From contig CM024169.1 in the NCBI GenBank assembly GCA_013433145.1, positions 6,393,001 to 6,457,000 of the forward strand: DNA of 64,000 bases, in the 5' to 3' direction. Under the pieces are notes generated by a model. The model was given only the letters and a program-made list of their open reading frames with translations. It ran no database searches and was not told the origin of the DNA. The DNA comes from Ascaris suum. Lineage: Eukaryota > Nematoda > Chromadorea > Rhabditida > Ascarididae. Below are positions 1-13,111 of the stretch, piece by piece. Position 1 is the first letter of the stretch. Each line of letters begins with the position of its first letter. Made by a program: the position numbers and the translations under genes.

Positions 1-430
1 TTTGATAAAGAACTACACGAAACTGTTGAAGTCCGTTAGACGATAAGTGTTGAAGTCAACGGACTGATTTATGAGATCGCAATTCTTTCAGTAGAACAAC
101 ATGGACGCCCAGTGATACTGAATGCCTTACGGAGAACGAGCAGCACGCATCATTAAGAGGAATGGCGATGTGGCAGTCGTCTGCAACAACCATCATCAGC
201 GCCAGCCTCCTTATGAGAGAGCTAAAGCGAATCTAGCACAGCATACAAGAAATAATCATCTAATTTCTTTACTAGTTAATCGAAGTGATATTAAATTATA
301 ATGAAGTCAGTATAAACAGAATTACTGGAAGAAAGGAACATTAAGTTCGCTTTTCTTTATTGGTTACTAAAAGCGAAAAAAAGCGCCGAGTAGTGCATTG
401 CCTCATGAAGCCTTTTTATTATATGAGTTT

Positions 431-456
431 CAAGCCGAGAAAGATTTCTCGGCTTG
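431..456. repeat. Perfect inverted repeat, 12-bp arms
   Basis: Arms CAAGCCGAGAAA and TTTCTCGGCTTG are exact reverse complements around a GA centre. The arms are GC-richer than their surroundings and a T-rich stretch follows on the + strand. The shape recalls a rho-independent terminator, but in a eukaryotic setting it is better read as a short hairpin or cruciform of unknown role. Confidence 0.8.
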
Positions 457-1780
457 CTCGATTTTAAACTTATTTCTCTGATGCATTATAGCGTTCTGCA
501 GAACTGAATAAATAAAGGAATTTATAATAATAATAGGGAATCAGCGGAAATTTAGATACTCGAGAGCATATAAGCAAGATTGTAAAATGAACGAAACATT
601 AAATGGGAGATCACCGAAGATTTAAATACGCCACCAACGTTTCTGCGTTGGCTGTCATGAGTGGCGAGCTGGAGCCATGACTAAAACAGGCACACGTGCC
701 ATCTATATGCGTTTTACATATTGAAGCATTCAGGTGGAATAAAAGATCAAATGTGAGCGAGAAAGCTAATAAACTGTGTTTTGCTCGGAAAGCACCAATT
801 TTCTTTAAGACGTACGAAGAACTGTTTTCATGTTGGTTCTTTGAATCTCTGAAATTTCTTCGATTTTTTTTTTCGTTTATTGCAAACTTGTGTTAAACAT
901 ATTTTTCTGTCCTATTAGCACTTACTTCCCACGCTAAGCGAATTACAATTGAAACCTTTCAATCCTTAAACCTTTTGGTTTCTCGGGAGTTTTCTGGAAA
1001 ACCATCGTATATTTTTGTGTGCTATAACGGTCGAAATGATTTAGAATTCACTGTTTTGCAAAGCAAAGATTTATGCTCAGATTTCTCAAGAGAGTTCTTT
1101 AAGTCTCCTCGTCCACAGATTTTTGCAAGCAATTATCCCACCAAATCACATCAATTTCCTCCTATGAAGTTACACCCAAAAAATTTCCCGTCAATAGCTC
1201 CACGGTTTTTTAAATGTAGTGTTAACGAGTGATCTGTTAGAACTGTTCTTGCGACAGCTGTGTGATCTCCATTTTGGGTAACAAGCTTTTTACTCGCGCT
1301 CGTGATCTTGATGCTGATCTCTCCCCATGAGGACTACGGTTTGTCTTAGGGGTCGTAGACAATTATATAAATAGGCTAGAGCGTGTTCGTTTGGTCGCAT
1401 TAGTTCACATGCAGAAAATGTGAGCTCGAGTGGAATCGACGGAATGCCCTCTTTTGATCGCAATTGGTATTTCGATCGCAATTCCCGCCACACGAATACA
1501 CCGCGAGCTTTGAGTGTTTCACGTAGCCAATCTCATCCTGGTCGCCTACTGCGACCGCTCCGACGAGTGAGGAACCTCATCAAAGCAACGATGTCGTTTA
1601 TTGTCAGCAACACAAAGACTACACGAGAAAGCACACGCTGATTGCTCAAATCAGAAAGCGAGACCGCAGCCTATTTATGCCCTCAGCTACGACTCCTAAG
1701 GCAACCCATAATCTACATGGGGAGAGGTCAACATCAAAATCAACAGATTGTGAGCAAAACAAGTTGTTACACAAAATGAA

Positions 1781-1807
1781 GATCACGGCGATCACAGAGA
1801 TCACAAG
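1781..1807 (+). repeat. Three tandem 9-mers beginning GATCAC
   Basis: Three consecutive 9-base units begin GATCAC with a variable last three bases (GGC, AGA, AAG). Further GATC words lie at 1819, 1829 and 1869. This may be a degenerate microsatellite or a cluster of binding sites; the sequence alone does not decide. Confidence 0.6.
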
Positions 1808-3025
1808 AACTCATTTGATCGTAAAAGATCACTCGTTAAGAGGTAGAACTCACATCGAGGAATATCACGATCCAATCACCCTTCCGTTCACTTCCTCAAG
1901 CAATCATATTTGCCTTCGCTCACATTTTCCTTTACGTTATTACGCCTCGCTGAAGCGGTCTGAAGAGTGTCATTTGCACAATGCATAAATTAACTCATTC
2001 CAACAAATTTTTGCACAGAAGAATGACAGAAACGAATAAGAAAAATAACTGAATTAAAGTCGTCTGATGCAGCACTGTTGTCTTATCCCGTGGGCAAATA
2101 ATGTGCCAAATATTTACTGGTCATTTATATAGGACGATACGCAGATATCTCTTTTCTAAGAGCGCATACACCTAAGACAGTTTCTGAGCATTCATAAAGA
2201 GAACTGGCAAAAAAGAGAGTCAAACATCGAGATAACAACATTTTGTCCGCCGAGTGAGTTAGCGATCTCTAAATCGAATTCTTGAAGGAAGCAAAACAAT
2301 TTTCATGAGAAATTTCCACCGATTTGGCTGCATCACAATTACATCACTCTATTTTCCTTGCGTTATAGGCTCAGGACAATATATCTGCATCTGTTTTTTC
2401 AAATAATCCCTGTACTTCACTACGCTATCTACATCCGATCGCTGATCTTTTCGCACAGATATTAGTATGCGCACTAGAGTAAACCGTATTCTTCGAGATA
2501 TGAAGCAACGAAAGCTTTCAATCCGAAAAAAGCCTCTCAAACTTAAAGCATGAAAGACCAATCTGTCCATATAACGAAAGAATACAATCTGATCATAAAA
2601 TACCTTCATTCATTCTTGAATGCCGCTGTTAAACTCAACATTTCGATTGTTAAAGTTTATGCTCAGCGTCGCTCCTATGGCCTCATTCGTAAACTCCCAC
2701 TCTATCTGAGCAGATGTTTTTATGGTGCATGCATGGAAAGTGTATTATTATTGGCCTATACAGACACGTATGAGCAATATAGCTGAATACTGCATGTTGA
2801 ATGAAGTGGTTCGAATTTCATATTTTTTCCGTTCCGATCCGCATAAGCTACCGGCTATAAGTCAAACTTAAAGAATTGGATGGGGAGATTGAGAAATTTG
2901 AGAGAACTATTTTCTACAAGATTTAGAATTTCCAAAGTCAAAAGCCTGTAAATAAGAAAGTACAAGAGTGAATTGTGTTTGCAAGTGAATTGTGGTAAAT
3001 TGTGATAAATTGTAAGTCTGTCGAG

Positions 3026-3057
3026 AAATTCATCAATCTCCAGAGATTGATGAATTT
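3026..3057. repeat. Perfect inverted repeat, 15-bp arms, 2-base centre
   Basis: Arms AAATTCATCAATCTC and GAGATTGATGAATTT are exact reverse complements separated by CA. A G.U pair and an A-T pair extend the stem outwards on the + strand. With a two-base centre the structure would be a cruciform or tight hairpin. No coding frame is associated with it. Confidence 0.85.
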
Positions 3058-3270
3058 TTGGGCGACCTGCTAAATTAACGCTTCGTTTCAAAAGGCAGTA
3101 AGAGAAAATTGTATCATCGAAGCACAATTTATTGCATATGCATCTGATCTTTATGAACCTCCGGCAAACAAAAACGTCCCCACCTGTCGAATCAAAAAGT
3201 GCTCTCTCCAGTCATACATGACCAATTCTCTTCCGAGTTCATCCACCTGGTAGGCCACGAATTCTAAGCT

Positions 3271-3285
3271 CCCCCCCCCCCCCCC
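3271..3285. repeat. C15 homopolymer run followed by short CA repeat
   Basis: Fifteen consecutive C residues on the + strand, then GCCACACACACAG. It would code for polyglycine on the minus strand inside a chance frame (3561-3151), which is not supported as a gene. Confidence 0.85.
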
Positions 3286-3299
3286 GCCACACACACAGA

Positions 3300-6200
3300 A
3301 AAAAATCGCAATGATGCAATAAACTATCACTTCGAAGAAATGAAGGTTCCTCATATTTTTAAAGAAAACCATCAAAAGCACAAATTTGGATGCCGTTGAC
3401 ATCTTTCCCTGTTGGCTAAGGTGAGCCGCGAATACCGGCCAGAAATTGGAAGCCTCAAAAGTTTTGCCACCATAAGTGGGGCATGTTAATTGACGTGGTC
3501 GATGAAGCTTTATTTTGGCATCGGCTATATCAATGACAACATCTTTGAAAATGACCTTCATCTACTACGGAACGTGAGGGGCAGAAGATAGAAAATTATA
3601 AGCGATCAAATTTTAGTGCTGTATTCCAAGATATTAATAAGGTCGTTTCAGTAAAAGTTTCGCATGTGCATGAATGGTTTAAATGATTCTTTTAAATTAT
3701 GAGCAATAACAGCGTTTAGTCGTTCGAATATCTCGCAATTTGCATGACATCATCGGACAGTCATTTGGTTATTTAAATGGGTATGAACATCCGACTTCGC
3801 CAAAAGCGATGAATTAAATTATTTGATTGATAACGATGCACAAACGGTCGTCATAGAATATAGAAAGTTTGCAGCGAGGGTAATGATAAGAGCGGGGTTG
3901 GATATTAGGGCGGATGCAACTGAAATAGTGATGAATAATCTCATGAACGAGCGGAAAAGAGAGCATCGCTAATACGGTGTCCCTCTTTATGCTAGAAAAT
4001 GCATCCGATCATCTGTTTCATAAAAACTGAAATACGTGGGAAATGGAGGTGGAAAGACTCGCATAGAGCGCATATTTCCCAGGTTAAGTAATCAGTTCGA
4101 TCACTTGTACAAGAACTCGAAACTAACAATATAGCACCTAGTAACCTAGCTTCTTTCAAAAATGATAATTGCAAAAACTCAACGAAAGGTGAATGCATTT
4201 TATGCACTGCTGTAAATTTCGTTTCTACGGATCACTGTGCTCATGGCTCATTTGAAGCTCATTTAAAAACTCATATGCGTTGACGTATTTATGTTCGTTG
4301 CATGTCTGTTAGTGTTAGTGCAGTAGTTGTGAATCAAGAACCGCTGAGCCAACAGCTACAAAGTTTGGTGAGCATAGCATGAATGCACTGCTGGATGTCT
4401 TCTATTTCACTTTTCACGCTCATTCATCCATCTCAATGGGATCCATACGTTCAGAAATTGCCAAAAAAAAACAACCTATCTCTTATATTTACGAAATCTT
4501 CATTTTCCACTGGTCAGATCACATAAAAACAAAATGTTTGTGAGAGATTCGAAAAGAGTGAGGCTATTCAAAATTTGAAGGCATTATTCTGCATGCGCTG
4601 TTTAGAAAAATTGATTGGTCACATAGTGGAAATGCAAAAGCGCATATTGTGCGACTTCATCGCATCATTTTTGATATCATCACTCTCATAAGCATCTTCG
4701 AAATATGCATGTGCAAGTTTCATACGATTCACTATTACTATAAGCCATAAAGGGCTGTTCATAATTCGTTAATATTTGCTTTCAGCTTATGATCAAAAAG
4801 TTCAGCGGGTCATTTTACTTCTCCTTGTTACATTAAACTGAAATTCACTACTACAACCTTTGTGATTCTGAAGTTGAGCCCATGGTTTGGACAGATAGAT
4901 AGGCCACCGTGATGTACACATTTACGCACATATAATACGAGGATAGCGTTGCTGCAGTAGACAACTACGTCAGAACTTATAATGGCTAAAATAATGGTCG
5001 TCTTCTATGCTACTCTGTCATTAAGCTAACAAGAGCGGAGTGGAACAACGAGCATCAACCGCACCGCCGCTGCTGTTGATGGATACTCGAAACAACGGCA
5101 CCTGCTGAAAAATGCCAACTGAAATGCACACTTCAGCGTAGTTAAAAGTGACGAGAAGCACATTTGCTAATCCACAACAAGCAACACTCTTTTAATTTCA
5201 GTGCATATGTGTAAGTGTCGAGAGGATTTGTTCATTCAAATAGCAGCAAATATACTTGAATGATCGGCAGCAGTTCCCCCAAACTGTTCTCATATACAGA
5301 CCAAAAATTTTTATTAGTCCTACTCACAAAGCTCCACATAAACTTCAGCATTAAGCAGAGCGATGCGTGAATGATGCGCTGTTAACTCAGACGCACGACC
5401 AACGCACAAAATTGATAACATTACAAGTGAGAGATTCAGGTTCATTCAACACTCAATAACGCTACCAACCTCTTTAACGTAGTTTTCATACGCATTCACA
5501 AATTCATAATGGTAACGTAACATCTATACATTTGTATGTATGTGTGTCTGGTTTCCTGTCTCTGTCTAGTTCTTCAACTAGAGAGCAACTGAAGCTAGAG
5601 TTATTAAAGTTGGTAACACAGTCCACACCTCAGAATGACCTCCTGTACTAATTTGCAAGCTCTTTACATCCGGTCCAGTTGCAGTTTACGCTGGTCAGGT
5701 TGCAGAAAAAGAAAACCTTGCGAGCGATTAGATCGACTGATAAATAAATGTTCGCGCTTCATGAAACAAGCTGCTGTGATGAAAGAATTGCGAAGTGTTC
5801 CAGCTCCTCAAGCACGCTTCCTCGTTCGTTTTTCTCCACGGAATTCCCACGTCAGCTAAACACATTTGTTCACACGCCATGTGCTTGACATAAGATCCCC
5901 TATGTTCTCCAATCGTTCTCCAGTTGACAGCTTGACCAATAACCTTTTTTTTCTGAAGTGACGAACACAGCGGTTGCAGTAGCTGAAATAGAAGCGATTG
6001 TTTTATCGAACAACGAATACGAAAGCGTGCTGGCACGGTATGCACTTGTGCAATTCTCCTCATTACACACCGCACAATTTCAGATAATAAAGTGCACTTC
6101 ACGATTCGCTTTTACCAACTTTGACCGCCGAAGGCACTCTAAATTTGGTAAGCATTTTAGTGATAAGGATAAGGACGAAGGGAGACAGCGTCCAAGAAGT

Positions 6201-6930
6201 GCCAAAGCAATTTTTGATGTTTTAACTGCAACTGTGAGAATGACAGCCAAGTGTGCCCAAGGCTTTGCATGCTTTCTTACAGACCTTGTACGACTGTCAA
6301 CCACGACGTAGCAGAGCACCAGGATTCTGTGGACACCCTCATCAATTTGACAACTGCGGCGTTTATTTAGTATGAACCGAAAACTGTGGAGGAAAAACGC
6401 AAGCTTTGAGCGAGTTTGCTTGTCAGACCAATCAGCTTCACAACTCTTCTAATATAAAACATATGGGAAATTTATCATGTTATTTTACATGTACCACCTT
6501 GGAGAAAGTGTTGCACAAAAAGGTGTCTCAGATTACAAATACCGATTAAAGATACCTGAGCGAAACCCACTGCGGACAGGTGCAGTCTGATCATTCGTAG
6601 GGCTAATGGGACCATTAGTGGGTTCTCAGCTATCGCATTCAATGATCGCTTTTCTTTTCTATCCGTTCAAATGAAATCTCTCACCTTTACCAACCTCCCC
6701 ACAGATCCAATGCACTTGAAATTTTTGCAGACTCGTTTCAGTTTACAATTATTCGCGTTTGGAATAATTGGCCGTTACATATTATAGATGCGTGAAAGCA
6801 TTGTTTCGTGAACCGCCCCAGGGCCTCTGATCTCCTTTCTGTTGCCATCTCGCTCATCAATTCCAGTCTCTGAAGACGTCCCCATATATTCCACAAATTC
6901 ACTTCGAGCAGTTATGGCTCGTTTGCAGCT
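3300..6930. other. Unassigned DNA, no supported gene
   Basis: No frame with a recognisable domain. The longest, about 124 codons on the minus strand at 6102-5728, overlaps comparable frames on the other strand and has no splice framework. A partial copy of a dispersed repeat lies at 5634-5720. Confidence 0.55.
5634..5720 (+). repeat. Partial copy A of a dispersed repeat
   Basis: The segment begins GAATGACCTCCTGTACTA, matching the 30184 copy (GAATGACATCCTCTACTA), and ends with CTGGTCAGGTTGCAGAAAAA, matching the core of the copies at 23677 and 30309. The spacing between the two matching blocks is shorter here than at 30 kb, so internal deletion or insertion must be assumed. Family unknown. Confidence 0.4.
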
Positions 6931-6937
6931 CTTTTGC

Positions 6938-7341
6938 TCAGTTCTTCCTTCTTACCATTTCCTCTAGTTCTGTCTTCTTTTCCCCTCTCTTATTCTTTCC
7001 CTTTCGCTCTCCTATTTTCTTCAACATTCCTCCGCCTTCTCTTTGTCTAATTCCTCCTCTTTTCTTCATTTTCTATACATACTTATATTTCTTCTACTAT
7101 CTTATACATTAGTCTCCCTCTTTTTTCTTCTATATCCTCCAGTTTTTTTTCTCATTCTATTTTCTTCTAGTTTCTCCTTCCCTTTTTTTCTTTCTCCTAC
7201 CCTCCGCTTCTTCTTTTCCTCCTCTTTATCGTTTTTCTTTTTTCTCATCTTTCCGCCTTCTTTCTCCTTCTCTCTTCTACTTCTGTTTTCTTCCTTTCTT
7301 CTTTTTTCTCTCTTCTTCTTTCTTCTTACTACTTTTTTTCA
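6938..7341 (+). repeat. Polypyrimidine tract of about 400 bp
   Basis: The + strand is almost wholly C and T across this interval (mirror-type CTT/CCT/TTTTC words), giving a strong strand asymmetry. It ends in a T run and CAG at 7338-7341, a good 3' splice acceptor shape. The frame that continues from it (7342-7498, 51 codons, four Cys) is not recognised. The low-complexity protein frame inside the tract is an artefact of composition. Confidence 0.8.
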
Positions 7342-7499
7342 GCACTGCGACTCGAAATGGTTCTACTGCTCCTCCCCAAATACTGCATTTTCTTGCCATA
7401 GTCAGCGAATAAATAGAGAGCAATTTTTTTGCACACTGATTGATGGAGCAAGTCCTATAAAAGTATTAAGTGAACTTGCCTTTCAAGCACCTAAATAGT

Positions 7500-10400
7500 C
7501 ACAGAACACATGGTTGCCGCTTCTACTCGACTATATCAATGTGACTGAAGTTATGATTTTTATGCAGAGTGATAAGAGGAACTGACTCAAGTTCTTTCGG
7601 TAGATCGCTCGATTACGGTCATTGCTGCAGAGTGCAGCAAACTAGAGAAGTGCACCGCCGCACCTCGCTTAATTCATAGAGCATGCAGTGCAACTATATA
7701 GCAGCGCCAAAATCGCATGCAAGCAAGATGCTAACACTAAACCCGTATCGGAATGAACAGAAAGCCCCCTTGAGTAAGTAGATTACTTCCGAGTCTTGGA
7801 GATATTTTCTTTTACTCTTTTCTCACCTTCTTGAACGCTTTTTCAACAGCTACATAGGGAAATATATATCTGCCAAATTGCCAAATTCCTTCAAATAAAT
7901 TCCTTTCCCTGATAATTGCTTCATAGTAAACACACCAACTCTGCATTCACGTACTTTACAAACAAGTGTAGAGAAAATTTACCAAAAACAGCTAGCTATG
8001 TTTGTTTGAAGTAAACGCAATTTGAATTGAAAATTCTTAAGGATTATTGGACTTTATGGTATAAATCATAAACAGGGTCTCTGAGGTCTATCTAGATGGC
8101 GCTTACTCGTTTTGTTGGTATAGGTCATTTACATCAGTATGCAAGAGTGATCCATCAAATCTCGGTAAAAAATCCCGGCAACTTTTATTTCCAGATGTTT
8201 GACTGCAAAAATCACCCATCATTCAACTTTTCCGGTCTCACCCTTTAAGTAAGTTTGTCCTCTGCAAATTGAATCATATGAAAATTTAATGTTCTTTGTT
8301 ATTTTTAGCCCCGAATCATCGAACCATTTCTTTTACGATTATTTTTATGCGCTTTTGCAAACTTTCGAAAAACACTATGCAGCCCCGAAAATTCATACAT
8401 GTATGAATGCGTGCGTGTGTATTCTTCCGTCCTTGCGATGATTGAGCGGCGCATAAAGGCACGAGAGGGTGTTTTTCTATAGCAACAATCGACAAGAGGA
8501 GTTTGTCAAAGGAGCTGTGTCACTGAGGAGTATCACAGCTTGCAATTGTTGTTTTCATTTTGCACTTGTCGAGCTGACGAAATAGGGAATTTTTTCCAAA
8601 CCGGTCAAGATTTAATGCAATTGTGTACCTCCTTTTCCTATTGTGTTACTCTAATATCTTGCACGAAACTGCAAAGCGAAATTGCAAAAAGCAACGTCAT
8701 GACAGCTTCTTACCTGGCACACTTACCTCCTTATTGCTATGGCTATGAATGAATAACGATCTTCTCTCTGAGTAAATTCTTGCATACAGTCCATCCAACT
8801 CAGCCGGGAACCTTTTTTGACTTGGAAAATTTTTGGTGGTTTTATTTTGTCAACAACGCATTTTTGGAAGAGCTAAGTTCGTGCAAAGCAATCAGCGTTT
8901 AATATGTTAGAGGCATTACTTTACAACCGTGTCGTGGAAGTAGGAATTGCTTTGTGGATAAAAGTGACTGACTGCAAATATGCGTCACCCAGACGCCTAA
9001 ATAAGTTCCATGTACTAGAATTTGATCTTTTTCAAACAGAAACCATTTTTTGGAAACTTGCTGCATCATCACAGTAAAGGTGCTGAATGGGTTGAAATCG
9101 CTATCCGCTTGAGGTCTGATAGAATAATGCTTTCAAATTTTGATGAATCCCTGGCATTCCCTTTGCAATCAAATGAAGAAAATGATTTTTTAGGTGGGAA
9201 GAAAGGAAAATTTCCCTCGCTCTTATTAAAGGCAGTAGAGAAACGATAGTCATGGCCAGTCGGTATTTGTCTCAACAATATTTGCATCCGGAAAATCCCC
9301 TTGAAGAATGAGAGAAGTTCATAGGGACGAGCGCCTGTTATGACTACGAATATGCTTTTAACACTCGTGGTGTCTTAAAATTTCTCCAGTTTTCTTGAAC
9401 TTCATATAATGTACTCTTAAATGCAATTATAGTGCACTTGCACTAAAATTGACTCTTCACGAAAACTCGACTATGCCATCAATAGTTCTGTTTATTTACA
9501 TGGTCATATATATTTTGCCTTTTCAATACTTAATGTGTAGTTCATTTGAGTGAGAACGAGGTTTCATGCCGCCATTCTTGTATTCGCTTCTATAAAACTC
9601 TATCGGTATAAAGAGGCGACCCGTACAGTGGTATAATGGAGTCGAAGGTTGCGTGAAATAATCACATGCCGCAAAGGACGCAAACATGTGCTTCGCAGAA
9701 GTCTTCGAAAATAAATGCTCTTGCTTTATGAGATACTTGTTGATAGGTAGGTCTCAGTGCTATTCACCGCGGAATCGCAGCGTTGAAAACAAAGCTTTTG
9801 TCTTTAATTTCTTTGGTCACATCTTGGAACATTTGATTACGGCTAGTAAACAAATTTGTTCATTGTGCCTTTGTTCCATGAGGAGTAAAGCTGTGATGTA
9901 TCAATGGCAACGAATATTGAAGGCAAGCTTCAATTGATCAACCAACCAACCAAATTTTCATCAATGACCTTTGCATTGCTGCTGCTTACATGAGGCATTC
10001 AAATGACACACGAGAATCCTCTTAATCAAGTGGAAAAGATAACCCTCAGAATTTTGCAATTGATGTGCAAAGTAAAACAAACAAACAAGAACTTGAAACA
10101 ATAAAAGTACTAGTAGAATGGTTGCTGGAATCTTTTAGGCCAGCTTTTCTCCCCGAACCCGTGTCGAGAATCGCTACCGCTCGACAGCAAATTTTTTCGG
10201 ATTTATCAGGCAAGAATCGCTTTCTCGTTTTAATGAGTCCGAGGAATGGAAGAGGATGAGGAGGGGGTGGAGAGGGAAGGGGAAAAGGGAGTGTCAGCCT
10301 TGTTTGAAATATAGCATGACAATTAATGAGTCAAGAAGATACTTCACAATGAGCAAAATGATTAGAAGAATTGCTTTTGAAAGAAACGTGCAGATGTGAC

Positions 10401-11100
10401 ACGTGGCGGTTAATAAGTGGGCATTTTCTGGACACGAGCACCATTTTATTTCTGGATTAATGTCATCAACATCTTAGAGTACGAGGCAGAAAGCTGTACT
10501 TTCTTGCCTCACTGTGTTATGCGGGAGATCGGCAGACCACTTTCTCCCAGCCAAGTGTTCAAATAAAGATATGAGGTTCTTCCTTAAAGATCTGAGAATG
10601 CACAGCTGATTGCTTGAATAGGCGAATTATTAGATGTAACAGGCCGAATGGCAACATGCTGTCAGCAAGCTTACAAGTCGTCAGCAATTGAGTGAAACAA
10701 AACTAACACAAAGACAGGTTGCATTTCATTTCGCTGCCATGTAGTGCAGTTTATCTGAGATTGCACAATGCATTCTGCACTCCACTTCCTTCAAAAAATG
10801 CGAACCAAAAAACCTTATAGCGGTCGAACAGTGCAAAAAAAGATCAGCCTGTAAAGAATATGTTAGGATTCATCGTTTCCTCTTGGCTATTGAGTGGTCG
10901 GTTGAAAGTGAGTGGTCGGCTGAAAGCGAATAGAATTCTCGACTCCGTCCTATCGAACCACTTCGCCCAGCACCTCCATCGGAGCGAGAGCGGTGGAGTA
11001 AATCTCGACCATCCTCTGAGCAAAACAATGGCGAATCGACTCATCGGCATCCGATCGGTAAGAGACAAATCTAAGCCCTAACCTTCAGGCGATCATATTT
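7500..11100. other. Unassigned DNA, no supported gene
   Basis: No recognisable coding region. It includes an 18-bp perfect palindrome ATTCATACATGTATGAAT at 8391-8408. The GC-richer last part, about 10850-11100, adjoins the RTE remnant and may be its 5' region, but no protein similarity supports this. Confidence 0.5.
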
Positions 11101-12158
11101 AGTCTGTGCTCATATAAGGCCAGAACGCTACTATCGAATGATCGGTGGGAGAAATTAGGAGAAGAAGCGTCAAAAATCTAATTCGATGTGATCGACGTAG
11201 CAGAACTAGGCAGAAGAAGGAACGCCGAAAAAAACGACTTATATCACGGAGACGAGGATCACAAATAGCCGGCTGCAACCAGAATTTCTGCACTGAAAAA
11301 ATTAAAGCTGAGACAATGCTATTCTCTTCTCGCAGTCGAGGACTGTGCAGATGAAATTGTGATCAAAACAAGCATGCGATTAACCAAATTTATACCCCGT
11401 ATGGGGCCCAAATAGAGAAGAATGTAATGGTTTTCTGGACGATCTGACTGCTTTAGTTCATGCAGAACACTCTGTGTTCAACACTGGAATGAACGACTCA
11501 AACGCTACAACTGAAGCACGAACACCAGGAATGCAATCGGTCGGAAATCTTGGATTAGGAGCCCCGAATTCACGTGGATAAAAGCTGCTTAATTTACGCG
11601 AAAACAAACAGTCGAAATTTTTGTAAATTTCGACGCGTGTTTTTTAAAGATGCGGCAAATAATGAATTTGTTGAAGCCCACTGGAGCGTAAAAAACCGAT
11701 ATAGAGTACATACTGGAGAACAAGGCAATAATCGTCAAAGACATCGCCACAGAGCAGCGAACACCATCTCGTTAGAGCAAAACTTAAGCTGAGAGATGCA
11801 CACTTATGGCCTAGACGACGCAATAAGAAAAACACCGAGAAATTGTTCGATGCTGATTTATCCATAATGCATTGCAGAAATCTCATACAGCAGGAAGTGA
11901 ACCGACCGCAAATATTGTCACGGAAAGCAGTCAAGTGACGCAAGGTAGCGAAAATAAGGCCGATAAGGCTGACCCTCACGGAAGAGAGAAAAGAACTGCT
12001 TGCAGCGAGAAGGATGAAAGGGGATGCAAATTTTCAACAAATGCAGAATTCGCTAACTCAGCAAACTGATCAAAAGAAGATATGCGCAAACCGATACCAG
12101 AAATATTTGAACTGAACAAAACAAGTGCAACCAGCGGGAAGCTAATACGTGAGGAGGT

Positions 12159-12180
12159 GGGGGGGGGGGGGGGGGGGGGG
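12159..12180. repeat. G22 homopolymer run
   Basis: Twenty-two consecutive G residues on the + strand inside the RTE remnant, between the linker and the reverse transcriptase. It may form G-quadruplex or be length-polymorphic, and its exact length may be a sequencing estimate. Confidence 0.85.
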
Positions 12181-12684
12181 AGTGGGAAGCTCGCTATTCG
12201 GAAACAAAATAGAGTAATTAAAGAAACGAAAAGTGACAGGTCATTCACGACAGAAACACGAGGAATTGTCAACCCCATTTAGAAGTTCTTTGCTAACCTG
12301 TAAGATGGAGGGATGAACGAACTTTCGCTTCGTGGAATGCCCATTGATGAGTCATTCTTACAAATGATTGACTGAGAGATAAGAAAGACGAACGAACATA
12401 TATGAAGTGGGGAGCGACAAGTATCGATGAACTAACCGGCTAAATGTTGAAAGGCAGAGGGGAACTACTAGCAACAACTTTGAAAAACCAGTTCAGCAGC
12501 ACGATCGGGCATTAACATATTCTTGAGGATTCGCCAACTAAAAAGCAATTCTGCTGCGGAAGGAAAACAATCCAAGCTATATCAGAAACAATTAGCCAAA
12601 ATCACTTCTCTCAGCTACCTCAAAGTGCCACTTGAAGATTCTGAGAAAACACCGCAGCAACAAATCGAACAGAAGCAAGACGTC

Positions 12685-13111
12685 GAACAGGCAGGCTTTA
12701 TGCCGAATAAATCAACAATCGATATGATCCACGTGGTTGCTATGCTGATGGAAAAAACTGTACATCAGGAAATGCCTTTCACTCGTAGTTTACAGACTAC
12801 GCGAAAGCCTTCAGTTCTGTAGAAGACAGCGCATTCTAGAGATCTGTGGAAAGAGGCACAGTACATCCTTCAATAACCTCCCTCCTTCGAGAGAACTTAC
12901 ACGAATCGGCGTCTGCAATTTTCGCATACGCAAGACAAATACCAATTGAAGTTAAGAGAGGAGTGTAATGGAGATAATTCATTTCTCTCCTGCCAATCAA
13001 CGCAAGTCTACAACTCGTGTTCGACGAGCTAGATTGGCACGTCAGGGACAAGAAGTTGGACGGGAAAACACTGTCGCATTGAGGTTCGCATATGACATTG
13101 TACTGATATCT
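12685..13111 (+). pseudogene. Reverse transcriptase core of the RTE remnant
   Basis: This is the best-preserved part of the element. Boxes for the fingers/palm (QAGF...STIDMIH), catalytic motif A (TDYAKAF, in a shifted frame), motif B (KRGV, then a stop where RQGD is expected) and motif C (FAYDIVLIS) are spaced as in RTE-type enzymes. At least two frameshifts and two stops intervene, and the first catalytic Asp of motif C has become Tyr. It cannot encode an active enzyme. The assignment to RTE rather than another clade rests on the wording of these boxes and the preceding endonuclease fragments. Confidence 0.85.

Larger units (their letters stand above)
1..2990. other. Unassigned DNA, no supported gene
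   Basis: Open frames here are at most about 100 codons, lack a recognisable domain and show no convincing splice framework. The stretch 1250-1880 is rich in GATC-containing words and has relatively few stops, but no family was recognised in either orientation. Two small structures are worth noting: a palindrome at 431-456 and a triple 9-bp repeat at 1781-1807, listed separately. Confidence 0.6.

Noticed and set aside
2795..2830. GGTTCGAATTTC as a tRNA B box
   Set aside because: No A box or cloverleaf could be drawn around it.
5189..5215. Acceptor TTTAATTTCAG followed nine bases later by donor GTAAGT
   Set aside because: A 9-base exon with no neighbouring coding sequence cannot be supported.
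7043..7498. 151-codon Phe/Ser/Leu-rich frame
   Set aside because: The first two thirds are the polypyrimidine tract read as protein. Only the part after 7341 could be considered, and it has no support beyond the acceptor.
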